A stretch of 64,000 nucleotides of DNA from assembly GCF_002210105.1 (NCBI RefSeq), contig NZ_AQQU01000001.1, positions 346,501-410,500 of the forward strand. The letters run 5' to 3'. Of this stretch, positions 35,424 through 44,653 are shown in pieces. Each line of letters opens with the position of its first letter. The stretch's first letter is position 1. The position numbers were made by a program, and so were the translations under genes. The stretch is from Oceanicola sp. 22II-s10i (GTDB lineage: Bacteria; Pseudomonadota; Alphaproteobacteria; Rhodobacterales; Rhodobacteraceae). Under the pieces are notes generated by a model that made no database searches, was not told the DNA's origin, and saw only the letters and a program-made list of their open reading frames with translations.

Positions 35424-35503
35424 CCGCATCGAGACCGCTGGACGCGGACCGTGTCCCGCGCCTAGGCTCAGCCGTGACAGGCGGGCCGCGCAGGGAGGAA
35501 CCG

Positions 35504-36169
35504 ATGCGGAGTTTCGACGAGATCTACCGGATCGCGGCCGACCGGAAGGGCGGCGATGCCGAGCTCGAGGCGTTGCTGAGCAAGCCGAAGCCGACAGAGG
35601 AAATCGCGGTGATCCCGGACGACCGCTGGCTGTCGGCCTTCGCCAAGGCGATCTTTCAGGCGGGGTTCAACTGGACGGTCATCGACAACAAGTGGCCGGG
35701 GTTCGAAACGGCCTTCGACGGGTTCGACCCGGTCCGCGTCGCCCATTACCACGACGAGCACATGGACCGCCTGCTGGCCGACAAGGGCATCGTCCGGAAC
35801 GGCGCCAAGATCGCCTCGGTGATCGACAACGCCCGCCTGCTGACCGAACTGGCCGCCGAACACGGGAGCGCGTCGAAAGCCTTCGCCGACTGGCCGCGCA
35901 CTGATTACATCGGCCTGCTGGCAATGCTGCAGAAACGCGGGTCGCGGCTTGGCGGGAACACCGGCCAACGGGCACTGCGCAGTATGGGGCTGGACAGTTT
36001 CATCCTGTCGCAGGACGTCTCGGCCCGGCTGGTGGCCGAAGGGGTGGTCGACAAGCCGCCGAGTTCGGCGCGCGACATGAAGGCCGTTCAGGCGGCGTTC
36101 GACACCTGGGTCGGACAATCGGGCCGCAGCATGACCGAGATCAGCCGGGTGCTGGCCTATTCGGTGTGA
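35504..36169 (+). CDS. tag: DNA-3-methyladenine glycosylase I family protein
   Basis: This 221-residue helix-rich protein matches the Tag family in DDRWLSAFAKAIFQAGFNWT, then VIDNKWPGFETAFDGFDP, the helical core that flips alkylated bases. Several helices follow, with NAKAR-like RNGAKIASVIDNA. The last part lacks the Cys-His zinc cluster of E. coli Tag, and the length is greater (187 in E. coli), so it belongs to a diverged Tag-like group. AGGGAGGAA lies before ATG 35504. It would excise alkylated adenine during base-excision repair; substrate range is uncertain. Confidence 0.78.
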   Translation: MRSFDEIYRIAADRKGGDAELEALLSKPKPTEEIAVIPDDRWLSAFAKAIFQAGFNWTVIDNKWPGFETAFDGFDPVRVAHYHDEHMDRLLADKGIVRNGAKIASVIDNARLLTELAAEHGSASKAFADWPRTDYIGLLAMLQKRGSRLGGNTGQRALRSMGLDSFILSQDVSARLVAEGVVDKPPSSARDMKAVQAAFDTWVGQSGRSMTEISRVLAYSV

Positions 36170-36273
36170 CCGGGCGATAACGGACGCTGCAGGTGCAAAG
36201 ATCTGCCCCTGTGACTGGCAGTCCGCTTCGATTTGCCTATTTTGATCCGGGACGAGGTTATTCGCAGGGCGAC

Positions 36274-37230
36274 ATGAGCTACGGCATTCTGGCATTTCTG
36301 GACGACATCGCGGCCCTGACGAAAATGGCGGCCGCCTCGCTCGATGATGTCGCGGCGCAGTCGCTCAAGGCGAGCACCAAGTCGCTTGGCCTCGTGATCG
36401 ACGATGCGGCGGTGACGCCGAAATACGTGACCGGGATCAATCCCAAGCGCGAAATCCCCACGATTTTCCGTATCGCCAAGTGGTCGATGTTCAACAAGGT
36501 GGTCATCATCACCCCCGCCGCCTTGTTGCTGAGCGCCTATGCCCCATGGATCATCACCCCCCTGCTGATGCTGGGGGGGCTTTATCTCGCCTTCGAGGGG
36601 GCCGAGAAATTCCTCGAGATGGTGGGCGTGATCGACCATCACGGGCCCTCGGCGGAACAGGACCCCCGAACGCCCGAGGCGATCGAGAACGAGACGGTCA
36701 AATCGGCGATCCGCACGGATTTCATCCTGTCGTCGGAAATCATGGTCCTGACCCTGTCTCAGGTGGCCGACATCCCCATGGTGACCCGGATCGGGGTCAT
36801 GCTCGCCATCGCGGTGATCTTCACCATCGGCGTCTACGGCGTGGTCGCGCTGATTGTGCGGGCGGACGATTTCGGGATCGCGCTGGCCAAGCGCCACGCG
36901 GGCCGGTTCCTCGGGCAGATCGGGCGCTGGATCGTGCTTGGCGTGCCGCCGTTCCTGAAGCTGCTGACCGTCGTCGGCACACTGGCGATGCTCTGGGTCG
37001 GGGGCAGCCTGCTGATCCACGGGCTGGCGCAATACGGCTACGACGCGCCCGAGCACTGGATCGAACACACCGCCGAAGCAGCGGCCCATGCGGTGCCCGC
37101 CATCGGACCGGCGGTCGAATGGCTGGTCGTGACCGCGCTGTCCGGCATCGCGGCGCTGGCAATCGGGGGCGTGCTGACCGCCGCGATGGCGCTGATCCGC
37201 TGGCGCAGCGCTCCGGCGGGACAGCACTGA
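36274..37230 (+). CDS. DUF808 (YedI-like) inner-membrane protein
   Basis: This 318-residue protein begins MSYGILAFLDDIAALTKMAA and has the typical DUF808 segment GLVIDDAAVTPKYVTGINPK. About seven membrane spans follow, including IITPLLMLGGLYLAFEGAEK. This family is widespread and lacks an established function. The gene stands between the Tag-like gene (105 bp upstream) and a converging M20 peptidase gene (8 bp downstream). An upstream in-frame extension to 36193 is not family-like. Confidence 0.9.
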   Translation: MSYGILAFLDDIAALTKMAAASLDDVAAQSLKASTKSLGLVIDDAAVTPKYVTGINPKREIPTIFRIAKWSMFNKVVIITPAALLLSAYAPWIITPLLMLGGLYLAFEGAEKFLEMVGVIDHHGPSAEQDPRTPEAIENETVKSAIRTDFILSSEIMVLTLSQVADIPMVTRIGVMLAIAVIFTIGVYGVVALIVRADDFGIALAKRHAGRFLGQIGRWIVLGVPPFLKLLTVVGTLAMLWVGGSLLIHGLAQYGYDAPEHWIEHTAEAAAHAVPAIGPAVEWLVVTALSGIAALAIGGVLTAAMALIRWRSAPAGQH

Positions 37231-37237
37231 CCGGCGA

Positions 37238-38626
37238 TCAGCCCGGCGCGCCGATCTCGCCCACGTCCCAGAACACCCCGGCCATCACCCGCAGCGCATC
37301 GCGGCAGAGCGGCTTGAGCACGTGTTCGTTCGGCGCGTGCTGCGAACAGCCGCGATAGGAGTGCGGCACCCAGATCGTCGGCACGTTCAGTATGTCCGTG
37401 AAGCTGTCGTTGGGCAGCGACCCGGCGAGGTTCGGCAGGACATGCACCTGCCCCGCCGTCCGGCGGATGGAGTCGCCCACGAATTTCGCCCAGGGATGAT
37501 CGGGATCCAGCCGTGTCGCGCCGAAGAAACCCCGGTCGTGCAGCCGGATCTGCACCCGCTCGAACCTGTGCGCGTCCAGATGCCGCCTGAGCGCCGGCAC
37601 GATGTCCTCGGGCTCGGTGCCGACCACGTAGCGCAACTGGCAGGTCGCCCGCGCCCAGCCCGAAATCGCGTTCACCGGCGCCTCGGGCACGCCCGACACC
37701 ATTGCGAGGATCGTGAAGCTGTTCCAGCCGAAGACCCGTTCCGCCGGGGTCAGGCTTTCCTCGCCCCAATCGGGATCGACCGCGGGCCCCTCGCCCCCCG
37801 TCACCGGCAGGCCGTGCAGTGCCTCGCGCACGCTGTTGGTCAGGCTGTTGGGGCGCCATTCGGGCACCTTGATCTGACCGCGCACATCGGTGATGCAGGC
37901 AAGCGCATGCGCGAGGATCATCGCCGGATCGGCCAGCAGACCGCCCCAGTTGCCGGAGTGATGTGCGCCATCGTGCGTCTCGACGATCAGGTCGAAAGTC
38001 GTCCCTCCGCGCGACCCCATGAACATCGTCGGCACCTCGGGCTGCAGGCGCGGCCCGTCCGAGGCGATCAGCACGTCCGCGGTCAGCCGGTCCCTGTGGG
38101 CGCGGAACACCTCGGGCAGACCGACCGAGCCGACCTCCTCGCTCATCTCGATGACGATGCGGGTGTTGAACCCCAAGCTGCCACGCGCGGCCAGAACCGC
38201 CTCGAGCGCGGCGATGTTGATCAGATGCTGCGACTTGTTGTCAGCAGAGCCTCGGCCATAGAGCCGGTCGTCCTCCTCGGTCAGCACCCAGGGTTCCAGC
38301 CCTTCGCGCCACATGTCGTCCTGACCCCGCACGGTGTCGCCGTGTCCATAGGTCAGGATGACGGGCAGCCCGTCGCCCTCGTGCCGCTCGCCGAGCAGCA
38401 GGGCGCCACCCTTGGGATCGGGATTGTCGATGATCTCGCAGGTGAAGCCGAGCGCCTCGAGCCGCGGGCGCATCGCCTCCTGCAGATACCGGAGCGATTC
38501 CGCGCGCGCCTCGGGCGCGGGGTTCTGGCTCTCGCTGCGGAAGGTCACCAGCCGGGCGAGGTCGGACTGGAACGTCCCCGCCTCGAAATACGCGGTGGCA
38601 TGTGCGATTGCGTCGTCGCGGGTCAT
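37238..38626 (-). CDS. M20-family zinc peptidase (dipeptidase/deacylase type)
   Basis: This 462-residue protein shows the M20 sites YGHGDTVRGQ, GSADNKSQHLINIAALEAVL (metal-bridging Asp), EMSEEVGSVG (catalytic Glu) and GSRGGTTFDLIVET at the start of the lid domain. The C-terminal HSYRGCSQHAPNEH holds the last metal-binding His. Relatives cleave dipeptides or remove amino-acid groups from N-terminal caps. ATG 38626 fits the family start; the 44-codon extension does not. It is downstream of the aldehyde dehydrogenase of the itaconate-like cluster with a 171-bp gap, so co-transcription is uncertain. Confidence 0.88.
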   Translation of the reverse strand: MTRDDAIAHATAYFEAGTFQSDLARLVTFRSESQNPAPEARAESLRYLQEAMRPRLEALGFTCEIIDNPDPKGGALLLGERHEGDGLPVILTYGHGDTVRGQDDMWREGLEPWVLTEEDDRLYGRGSADNKSQHLINIAALEAVLAARGSLGFNTRIVIEMSEEVGSVGLPEVFRAHRDRLTADVLIASDGPRLQPEVPTMFMGSRGGTTFDLIVETHDGAHHSGNWGGLLADPAMILAHALACITDVRGQIKVPEWRPNSLTNSVREALHGLPVTGGEGPAVDPDWGEESLTPAERVFGWNSFTILAMVSGVPEAPVNAISGWARATCQLRYVVGTEPEDIVPALRRHLDAHRFERVQIRLHDRGFFGATRLDPDHPWAKFVGDSIRRTAGQVHVLPNLAGSLPNDSFTDILNVPTIWVPHSYRGCSQHAPNEHVLKPLCRDALRVMAGVFWDVGEIGAPG

Positions 38627-38797
38627 CCTGTCCTGCCTTTCCTGCCGCCCGGCCGAGACTTCGGCAGGGGGAACCGGGTTCGTCCCGGTTACAGGTTGGC
38701 AAATCCCGGCGGGGGGCGACAGAGCAAAAAGCCTGCACCCGCACACTGTCCGGGACACGTAGAGAGCGCCAGGCGAAGAACGGCGCTCGGACCATTG

Positions 38798-40252
38798 TCA
38801 GGCGATATAGCCATACTTGACGTTCTGGAACGCGCGAAGACCTTCGATGCCGCCTTCCTGGAATATCCCGCTGTCCTTCATGCCACCGAACGGCGTCTCG
38901 GGCAGCGAAACCCGCCATCCATTGCAGATGACGCTGCCGGACTGCACATCATTCAGGGCGCGGTTGATCGTATGGACATTTTCGGAATGCACATAGGCGG
39001 CCAGCGCGAACGGAAGGCGGTTGGCCTCGGCAATCGCGTCCTCGTATGTATCGAACGGCGCGACAGCGGCGATAGGACCAAAGGGTTCGACATTGGAGAT
39101 CATCGCATCCGGCGGGACGTCGGCGATCACGGTCGGGGCGTAGAAATTGCCGTCGCGCTGGACCTGCCCGCCACCGGTCGTGATCCTCAGTCCGCGGGAT
39201 TTGGCATCCACGATGAATTCGTCCATTGCCGCGATCCGGCGCGGATCGACGACCGGACCCATCTTGACGCCGTCGTCGAACCCGTCCCCGACCGGATGCG
39301 CCTTCGCCAGTTCGGTCAATGCCGCGGTGAAGTCTGCATATATCGGTCGCTGAACGAGGAACCGCGTGGGACAGATGCAGATCTGACCAGCGTTGCGGAA
39401 CTTGGCTGCGAGGGCCGTCTTTGCCAGCGCCTCGACGTCCACATCGTCAAAGATCAGCACCGGCGCGTGGCCGCCCAGTTCCATGATCGGCCGCTTCATC
39501 TGTCCGACCGCCCGCGCCGCGAGCATCTTTCCGATACGCGTCGAGCCGGTGAAGCTGATGCCCCTGATCTGTGGCGCATCCATCAGCCGGTCGGAGATCT
39601 GCACGGCATCGCCGGTCAGGATCGACAGCGCACCTTCGGGAAGACCACATTCGAGCGCGATCCGACCGATGGCCAGCGCGCAGGCCGGCACTTCCTCGGA
39701 TGCCTTCAGCACGATCGAGCACCCCGCACCGAGCGCCCCGGCCATCTTACGCGACGGGGTGATCAGGGGCGCATTCCACGACCCGAACGCCGCCACCGGA
39801 CCCAGAGGCTCGATCAGGACCAGCTGGCGTCCGCCGTCCTCGCGGGCCGGAATGATCCGGCCGTATGCGCGCTTGCCCTCTTCGGCTGCCCATTCCCACA
39901 TGCCGGCGGCCTGTTCGACCTCGGCGATGGATTCGGCCCAGGGCTTGCCCAGCTCCAGGGTCACCAGCATGGCAAGGTCTTCGCGACGGGCGCGCATGGT
40001 CCTGGCGACGTCGTGCAGGATACGACCGCGGGCATGGGCGGACATCGCGCTCCACCGCCGGAAACCAGCCTCGGTGGCCGCCAGCGCGGTGCTGATATCG
40101 GCTTCGCTTGCGATGGCATAAACGCCAAGCGGCGTGCCGGTCGTCGGGTCCATCACGGTTCCGGTTTGCCTGTCGCCTGCGGGAACCCATTCTCCCGCGA
40201 TGATCTGACCGGCCTCGGGATATCGTGCGCGTGCCTCGTTGCGGTTGTTCAT
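38798..40252 (-). CDS. NAD(P)-dependent aldehyde dehydrogenase
   Basis: This 484-residue ALDH-superfamily protein has cofactor loop FGSWNAPLITPSRKMAGALG, the catalytic Glu in MELGGHAPVLI, and the nucleophilic Cys in AGQICICPTRFLV. Near the end PFGGMKDSG and FQNVKYGYI match the oligomerisation tail. AGGAG lies eight bases before ATG 40252, which is preferred to the GTG nine bases earlier. It resembles succinate-semialdehyde dehydrogenases. As the last gene after the TRAP transporter it may oxidise an aldehyde linked to the cluster's substrate, which is an inference. Confidence 0.9.
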   Translation of the reverse strand: MNNRNEARARYPEAGQIIAGEWVPAGDRQTGTVMDPTTGTPLGVYAIASEADISTALAATEAGFRRWSAMSAHARGRILHDVARTMRARREDLAMLVTLELGKPWAESIAEVEQAAGMWEWAAEEGKRAYGRIIPAREDGGRQLVLIEPLGPVAAFGSWNAPLITPSRKMAGALGAGCSIVLKASEEVPACALAIGRIALECGLPEGALSILTGDAVQISDRLMDAPQIRGISFTGSTRIGKMLAARAVGQMKRPIMELGGHAPVLIFDDVDVEALAKTALAAKFRNAGQICICPTRFLVQRPIYADFTAALTELAKAHPVGDGFDDGVKMGPVVDPRRIAAMDEFIVDAKSRGLRITTGGGQVQRDGNFYAPTVIADVPPDAMISNVEPFGPIAAVAPFDTYEDAIAEANRLPFALAAYVHSENVHTINRALNDVQSGSVICNGWRVSLPETPFGGMKDSGIFQEGGIEGLRAFQNVKYGYIA

Positions 40253-40633
40253 GTTGGTCACTCCTTTTGGTCTGGCGGACAGCAGATCCTGCAGGGTCAG
40301 GAACCCGCGTTCCGTCTGATCTGTCTGGTTATTCCGTGGTCATCCAAGCGCCGTGCATCGGCGCGATCCGGTCGAAGACCGGACGAAGGCAATGCTTGTC
40401 GGACCGGCCGAATGTGCAGTGCCGGACAGCACGAGTTGGACATGTGGTGGCAGGTCCAACCGGGATGTCATCCCGGTTGCGGACTGCGCGGAACCTTTGG
40501 CCGGTTTGTCAGATTTCACTGCCGATGTTCCTTTTTTCCCTCCCGTCCGCCAATCCATCCCGGCCGGGAGAAGTCGCCTCGGGCCGAGGTTTGGCGGACG
40601 CTTTGGCATCGCGTCCCGAACGCCCCCGCGTCG
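40253..40633. other. Intergenic stretch between dctM and the aldehyde dehydrogenase
   Basis: No gene is supported in these 381 bases. At 40458-40478 a 9-bp inverted repeat AACCGGGAT-GTC-ATCCCGGTT lies 156 bp past the dctM stop (minus strand). It may be a transcript-processing hairpin or weak terminator; no T-run follows. The ribosome site of the aldehyde dehydrogenase is at its left end. The stretch may hold an internal promoter for that gene. Confidence 0.45.
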
Positions 40634-42010
40634 CTAGCGACCATTCAGCAGATCGGGCAGAAAGAGAGTGATCTCGGGAAAGAAGACCAGCACCGCGATC
40701 GTGATGACGTCGGCCACGAAGAAGATGGCCACCCCCCGAAAGACCTCGCCGAGCGAGATATCCGGACGCACCCCGCTGACGACGAAGCAATTCAGGCCGA
40801 TAGGTGGAGTGATCAGGCAGACTTCGGCCATCTTCACGACGATTATGCCGAACCAGATCGACGCCTGCTGTTCGGTCAGTCCGAATGGCGATGTCTCGGG
40901 CGTCGCGCCGGCGCCACCGTTCAGTGCCATGACCGCAGGGTAGAAGATCGGAAGCGTCACCAACAGCATACCGATGGCATCCATGAACATTCCCAGGATG
41001 GAATAGCCCAGCAGGATCATCAGGAGGACGAGATAGGGATGGATCGGCAACCCGGCGAGCCATGCGGAGAACGCCTGCGGCACGCCCGAGAAGTTCAGGA
41101 ACACCACGAAGATGTAGATCCCCCAGACCAGTGTGAAGATCATCACCGTAAGCCGGGCCGATTCCATCAAGGCGTCCTTGAAGGCGCCGAACCGCATGCC
41201 CTGCACAATGGCGAGCGCCAGCACCAGGAAGGCGCCAAGTGCGCCGGCCTCGGTGAGCGTCGCCCAGCCGGCGTAAACCGACGAAATGATGATGCCCGCC
41301 ACGGCGACGATGGGCAGAACGCCGGGCACCGAGCGCATTCTCTGGGACCAGGTGAAGCCACGCACCGCAGGTGCGGCTCCGGGGTTGGCCAGCGCCCAGA
41401 CATAGATGATCGCCGCGTAGATCAGCGCCGTGACGAGGCCCGGCAGAAAGCCTGCAAGCAGCAGCGCGCCCACGGATTCCTCGACCACCAATGCGTAAAT
41501 CACGAGGATGGCCGATGGCGGGATCAATGTCGCCAGCGTGCCGCCCGCGGCAACGACCCCGGCCGCCAGCCGGCGGTTGTAGCCATTGCTCAGCATTTCC
41601 GGGATGGCGATACGGCTGAAGACAGCGGCCGTTGCCGTCGAAGCGCCCGAGACCGCCGCAAAGCCCGCCTGCGCGAACACCGTTGCGATGGCCAGGCCTC
41701 CCGGAATCCAGCCCAGCCACTTTCGGCCCGCGTCGAACAGGCTGGCCGTCATGCCCGCGTGGTATGCCAGAAAGCCGATCAGAATGAATGAAGGCAGCAC
41801 CGACAGTGAGTAGAGCGAGCTCTTGGAATAGGGTATCGATCCGGCCGTCGTCGCGCCGGGCCAGAAACCGATAAGTTCCACGAGGCCCAGAAACCCGGCG
41901 ATCGCCGCCGCGTAGGCCACCCGCACACCTATCAGCGCGAGGCCGAAGAGCAGGATGATGGCAATGATCCCGACAAGGATCGGGTTGGAATAGCCAATGC
42001 CGATGATCAT
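40634..42010 (-). CDS. dctM: TRAP transporter large permease DctM
   Basis: This 458-residue protein has about 12 membrane spans and family signatures VSGASTATAAVFSRIAIPEM near the middle of the first half, GVVAAGGTLATLIPPSAILV, and TPPIGLNCFVVSGVRP near the end. It forms the ion-coupled channel of a TRAP carboxylate importer with DctQ, two bases upstream, and DctP. The neighbouring CoA-ester enzymes suggest itaconate or a similar C4-C5 dicarboxylate as substrate. Confidence 0.94.
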   Translation of the reverse strand: MIIGIGYSNPILVGIIAIILLFGLALIGVRVAYAAAIAGFLGLVELIGFWPGATTAGSIPYSKSSLYSLSVLPSFILIGFLAYHAGMTASLFDAGRKWLGWIPGGLAIATVFAQAGFAAVSGASTATAAVFSRIAIPEMLSNGYNRRLAAGVVAAGGTLATLIPPSAILVIYALVVEESVGALLLAGFLPGLVTALIYAAIIYVWALANPGAAPAVRGFTWSQRMRSVPGVLPIVAVAGIIISSVYAGWATLTEAGALGAFLVLALAIVQGMRFGAFKDALMESARLTVMIFTLVWGIYIFVVFLNFSGVPQAFSAWLAGLPIHPYLVLLMILLGYSILGMFMDAIGMLLVTLPIFYPAVMALNGGAGATPETSPFGLTEQQASIWFGIIVVKMAEVCLITPPIGLNCFVVSGVRPDISLGEVFRGVAIFFVADVITIAVLVFFPEITLFLPDLLNGR

Positions 42011-42012
42011 GG

Positions 42013-42699
42013 TCAGGTCCTGTCCGAGGTGTCTGTTCTTGTGTGGCCGGTTGTGTCCGGCGTCGTCTCATCGGCATTGCCCATCACCTCCCGGATCTCG
42101 GACTGCGCCAGATCCTCGGCGGAGGCTTCGGGTATCACGGCGACGGGTTCGAGCGAGGGATCGAGGACCAGTCGAAGGTGCCCCGCCGATTGCAGGGTCA
42201 ACCGAAGGGCAAGCAAGCCCAGGGCTATCGGAACCAGCAGTTTGGATGGCCAGATTGGCAGGTTTGCATCCGCAGAGGTGCCGCCGCTCATCCAGCTGTC
42301 ATGGAAGAACACCCACGAGAACCGCGCCAGCAGGATCACGATCACCAGCGTGATCAACGCCCCGATGAGTTCCATCACCTGAAGCGTCCGCCCGGTAAGG
42401 CGGGTCATCAGGATATCCATGCGGATATGCGTTCCCTCGCGCTGGCAATAGGACACGCCAAGGACCGCGATGATCGGCATCACCAGCTCGATCATGTCGA
42501 TGTAGCCAAAGATCGGCGCGTTGAAGAGATAGCGCGAACGCATGAACACCTGGATGGTGCCGACGGCCATCAATATGCAGATCGCGACGGCGGCCCCCTG
42601 GGTCAGCACCCGCTCGACCCGAACAAGCAAGCCGTCCAGCCGCCACAGAACAAGTCCGAAGCCATCGTCCGGGGCGGAAGTGGTGATGGCGCCGGTCAC
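42013..42699 (-). CDS. dctQ: TRAP transporter small permease DctQ
   Basis: This 228-residue protein has four membrane spans (AAVAICILMAVGTIQVFMRS, then IDMIELVMPIIAVLGVSYCQ, LITLVIVILLARFSWVFF, LLVPIALGLLALRLTLQS) and the family motif REGTHIRMDIL. The 50-residue C-terminal tail is polar and unusually long. GTG 42699 is the only in-frame start that fits; GAGGA lies upstream at a somewhat wide spacing. It is required for assembly with DctM. Confidence 0.92.
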   Translation of the reverse strand: MTGAITTSAPDDGFGLVLWRLDGLLVRVERVLTQGAAVAICILMAVGTIQVFMRSRYLFNAPIFGYIDMIELVMPIIAVLGVSYCQREGTHIRMDILMTRLTGRTLQVMELIGALITLVIVILLARFSWVFFHDSWMSGGTSADANLPIWPSKLLVPIALGLLALRLTLQSAGHLRLVLDPSLEPVAVIPEASAEDLAQSEIREVMGNADETTPDTTGHTRTDTSDRT

Positions 42700-42733
42700 G
42701 ACGCCATCATCCTCGTATGCCGGATCGCCCCGG

Positions 42734-43798
42734 TCATTGTCCGGCCTTTGCCTCTGCGATCAGAGCCTGCAGTTCGTCCAGCACACCCTGTGCGTCGAAC
42801 TTGTCCTTGTTGGCCTCGACCCAAGCGTCCCAGACGGGTTGCCCGGCGACCCGCTGGAACTCCGCCAGCGTCGCGTCGTCATAGACGATCTCCTGCATCG
42901 CATCCCGGAATTCCGGAAGCAGCCGATCGTCCGCCGTCTGGTATTGCTCGTAGATCGCCCGCGAGGCGCCTTCGCGAAGGCTCATCAGCAGCTCCTGGTA
43001 CTGGGGCGGCAGGGCCTCGTACGCAGTCTTGTTGATGACCATCGGGCATTCCGACGTGCCCGCCCCCAGGTTCGATGTGAACCAGTCACCCAGTTCCGCG
43101 ATCTGGTAGGTTTCAAAGGCATATGTGAAAGGCAGGGCAACCCCGTCAACGCCGCCGCGCTGCATCAGTGTATAGGCCTCCGATGCGGGGACGGTCTGCC
43201 GCCGCGCGCCCAGAATTTCCATCGCTTCGCCGATGCCGCCGCCCGCACGGAGCCGCAGACCTTCCCAGCCTTCCAACGTCGTCGGGGCTTCGCCGACACC
43301 CATGAATTCGTACATCGGCGCATTGACCGAGGCGTAAGGCATCGCGTTCCAGGCGGCGAGTTCTTCCAGCAGCACCGGATGCTGCGCCAGCCCGTTGCGG
43401 GCGTGGTAGGAAACGTCGAAGCCTGCAAGGTCGATGAACGGCAGAGAAAAGACCGTGTAGGCGGGCGTGCGGCCGGGATTGTAGAAGTTGCAGAACATCG
43501 CCCCTTCAAAGGCGTTGTTCTTGAGCCCGTCGAGGTTTTCGCGCGCCTTCGCCAATTGCTCGCTGTAGAATATCCGCAGCTGGAACTTGCCGTCCGTTTT
43601 CTCGGCCAGCTGTTCGGCCATGTATTCCACGCCCGCCGTGAAAGCCGAGGACGTGGTCCAGGTCGACCACTTCCAGAAGACCGCCGGCCCGTCGACCTCG
43701 GCGGCGGACGCGGTCCCCGGCGCAGCGAGCGCAAGTGCGATGCCTGCAGCCAGTCCGATGCGCGGCGCACCTTTGCCGCGTTTGGTTCCGAAATTCAT
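42734..43798 (-). CDS. dctP: TRAP transporter substrate-binding protein DctP
   Basis: This 354-residue periplasmic protein has a signal peptide (IGLAAGIALALAAPGTASAA). DctP-family segments follow: YMAEQLAEKTDGKFQLRIFY, then SEQLAKARENLDGLKNNAFE, and an internal LEGWEGLRLRAGG, whose second Arg should bind the carboxylate. GGGAG precedes ATG 43798. The ligand pocket cannot be specified; gene context points to itaconate or a relative. PA0884 of Pseudomonas aeruginosa has the same position next to itaconate genes, from memory. Confidence 0.92.
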   Translation of the reverse strand: MNFGTKRGKGAPRIGLAAGIALALAAPGTASAAEVDGPAVFWKWSTWTTSSAFTAGVEYMAEQLAEKTDGKFQLRIFYSEQLAKARENLDGLKNNAFEGAMFCNFYNPGRTPAYTVFSLPFIDLAGFDVSYHARNGLAQHPVLLEELAAWNAMPYASVNAPMYEFMGVGEAPTTLEGWEGLRLRAGGGIGEAMEILGARRQTVPASEAYTLMQRGGVDGVALPFTYAFETYQIAELGDWFTSNLGAGTSECPMVINKTAYEALPPQYQELLMSLREGASRAIYEQYQTADDRLLPEFRDAMQEIVYDDATLAEFQRVAGQPVWDAWVEANKDKFDAQGVLDELQALIAEAKAGQ

Positions 43799-43888
43799 AT
43801 GTGTCACTCCCTTTGTCATGTGTGTTGTCGGCGAGCACCCGCGGACCGGTCTGCCCGGTCACCTCCATGTCCACCGGATCGGTTGGGG

Positions 43889-44653
43889 TCAGTGCATGAC
43901 GACCCCGCCATCCACCACCAGCGTCTGTCCGGTGATGGCTTCACTGGCATCCGAGGCCAGCATCGAAACGGCGCCGACGATGTCTGCGGGAAAGATGTCC
44001 CGCGGCAGCGCGCGTTCGGCGATCGTCTTGTCGCGCGTTCGCGCAACTTCATGCTCGTTGCGCAGCATGCCGTCGCTGAGGGTGTAGCCCGGTGCTACCG
44101 AATTCACGCGGATGCGGTCCTTGCCGACTTCCTTCGCCAGCGACCGTGTCAGGCCGAGGATCGCCGCCTTGCTGGTCACGTAGTGCAGCTTGAGCGGCGT
44201 GCCCTTGAACACGGTTCCCGACCCGATGTTGACGATGCTGCCGCCCCCTGCCCTGCGCATCGAAGGCAGGACGGCCGTGCAACACAGGAAGACACCGGTT
44301 ACGTTCACCGCCATCACCCGCTCCCACTCTTCCAGCGGGATCTCCTCCGAAGGCTTTGGCAGCAGGCTGCTGAAGATCCCGGCGTTGTTGACGAGGATCG
44401 ACACCTCGCCGAACGCCGCGATCCCGGCATCGACCATGGCACGGACCTGCTCCGGATCAGCGACATCGACGCTGACCGGAATGGCTGACAGTCCGCGGGC
44501 CTTCAGGGCCTCGGCGGTCGGGGTCGGGTCCTGCCTGTCCGCGATCACGACATTCGCGCCGCACTCTGCAAGATGCGTGGCGATGGCGCGGCCAATGCCT
44601 TCGGCCGCACCGGTGACGATGGCCGTCCGGCCCTTGAAGATCGGTTCACTCAT
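43889..44653 (-). CDS. Short-chain dehydrogenase/reductase
   Basis: This 254-residue classical SDR has TGAAEGIG at the NAD(P)-binding loop, NNAG in ILVNNAGIF, and YVTSKAAIL with the catalytic Tyr and Lys. The conserved Ser lies in VNIGSGT. An acidic residue after the second strand (VVIADRQD) suggests NAD preference. The gene overlaps the CoA-transferase gene by 8 bp, so it belongs to the same operon, yet standard itaconate clusters have no such gene. It may oxidise a hydroxylated precursor of the cluster's substrate. Confidence 0.9.
   Translation of the reverse strand: MSEPIFKGRTAIVTGAAEGIGRAIATHLAECGANVVIADRQDPTPTAEALKARGLSAIPVSVDVADPEQVRAMVDAGIAAFGEVSILVNNAGIFSSLLPKPSEEIPLEEWERVMAVNVTGVFLCCTAVLPSMRRAGGGSIVNIGSGTVFKGTPLKLHYVTSKAAILGLTRSLAKEVGKDRIRVNSVAPGYTLSDGMLRNEHEVARTRDKTIAERALPRDIFPADIVGAVSMLASDASEAITGQTLVVDGGVVMH

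Noticed and set aside
40458-40478. Inverted repeat as dctM terminator
   Set aside because: It lacks a T-run and lies 156 bp from the stop, so I list it only as a hairpin in the gap.
37322-41791. 1489-codon plus-strand open frame, the longest in the window
   Set aside because: It runs antisense to the M20 peptidase, aldehyde dehydrogenase and dctM genes and has shadow composition (Arg, His, Gly and Asp runs); no domain is visible.
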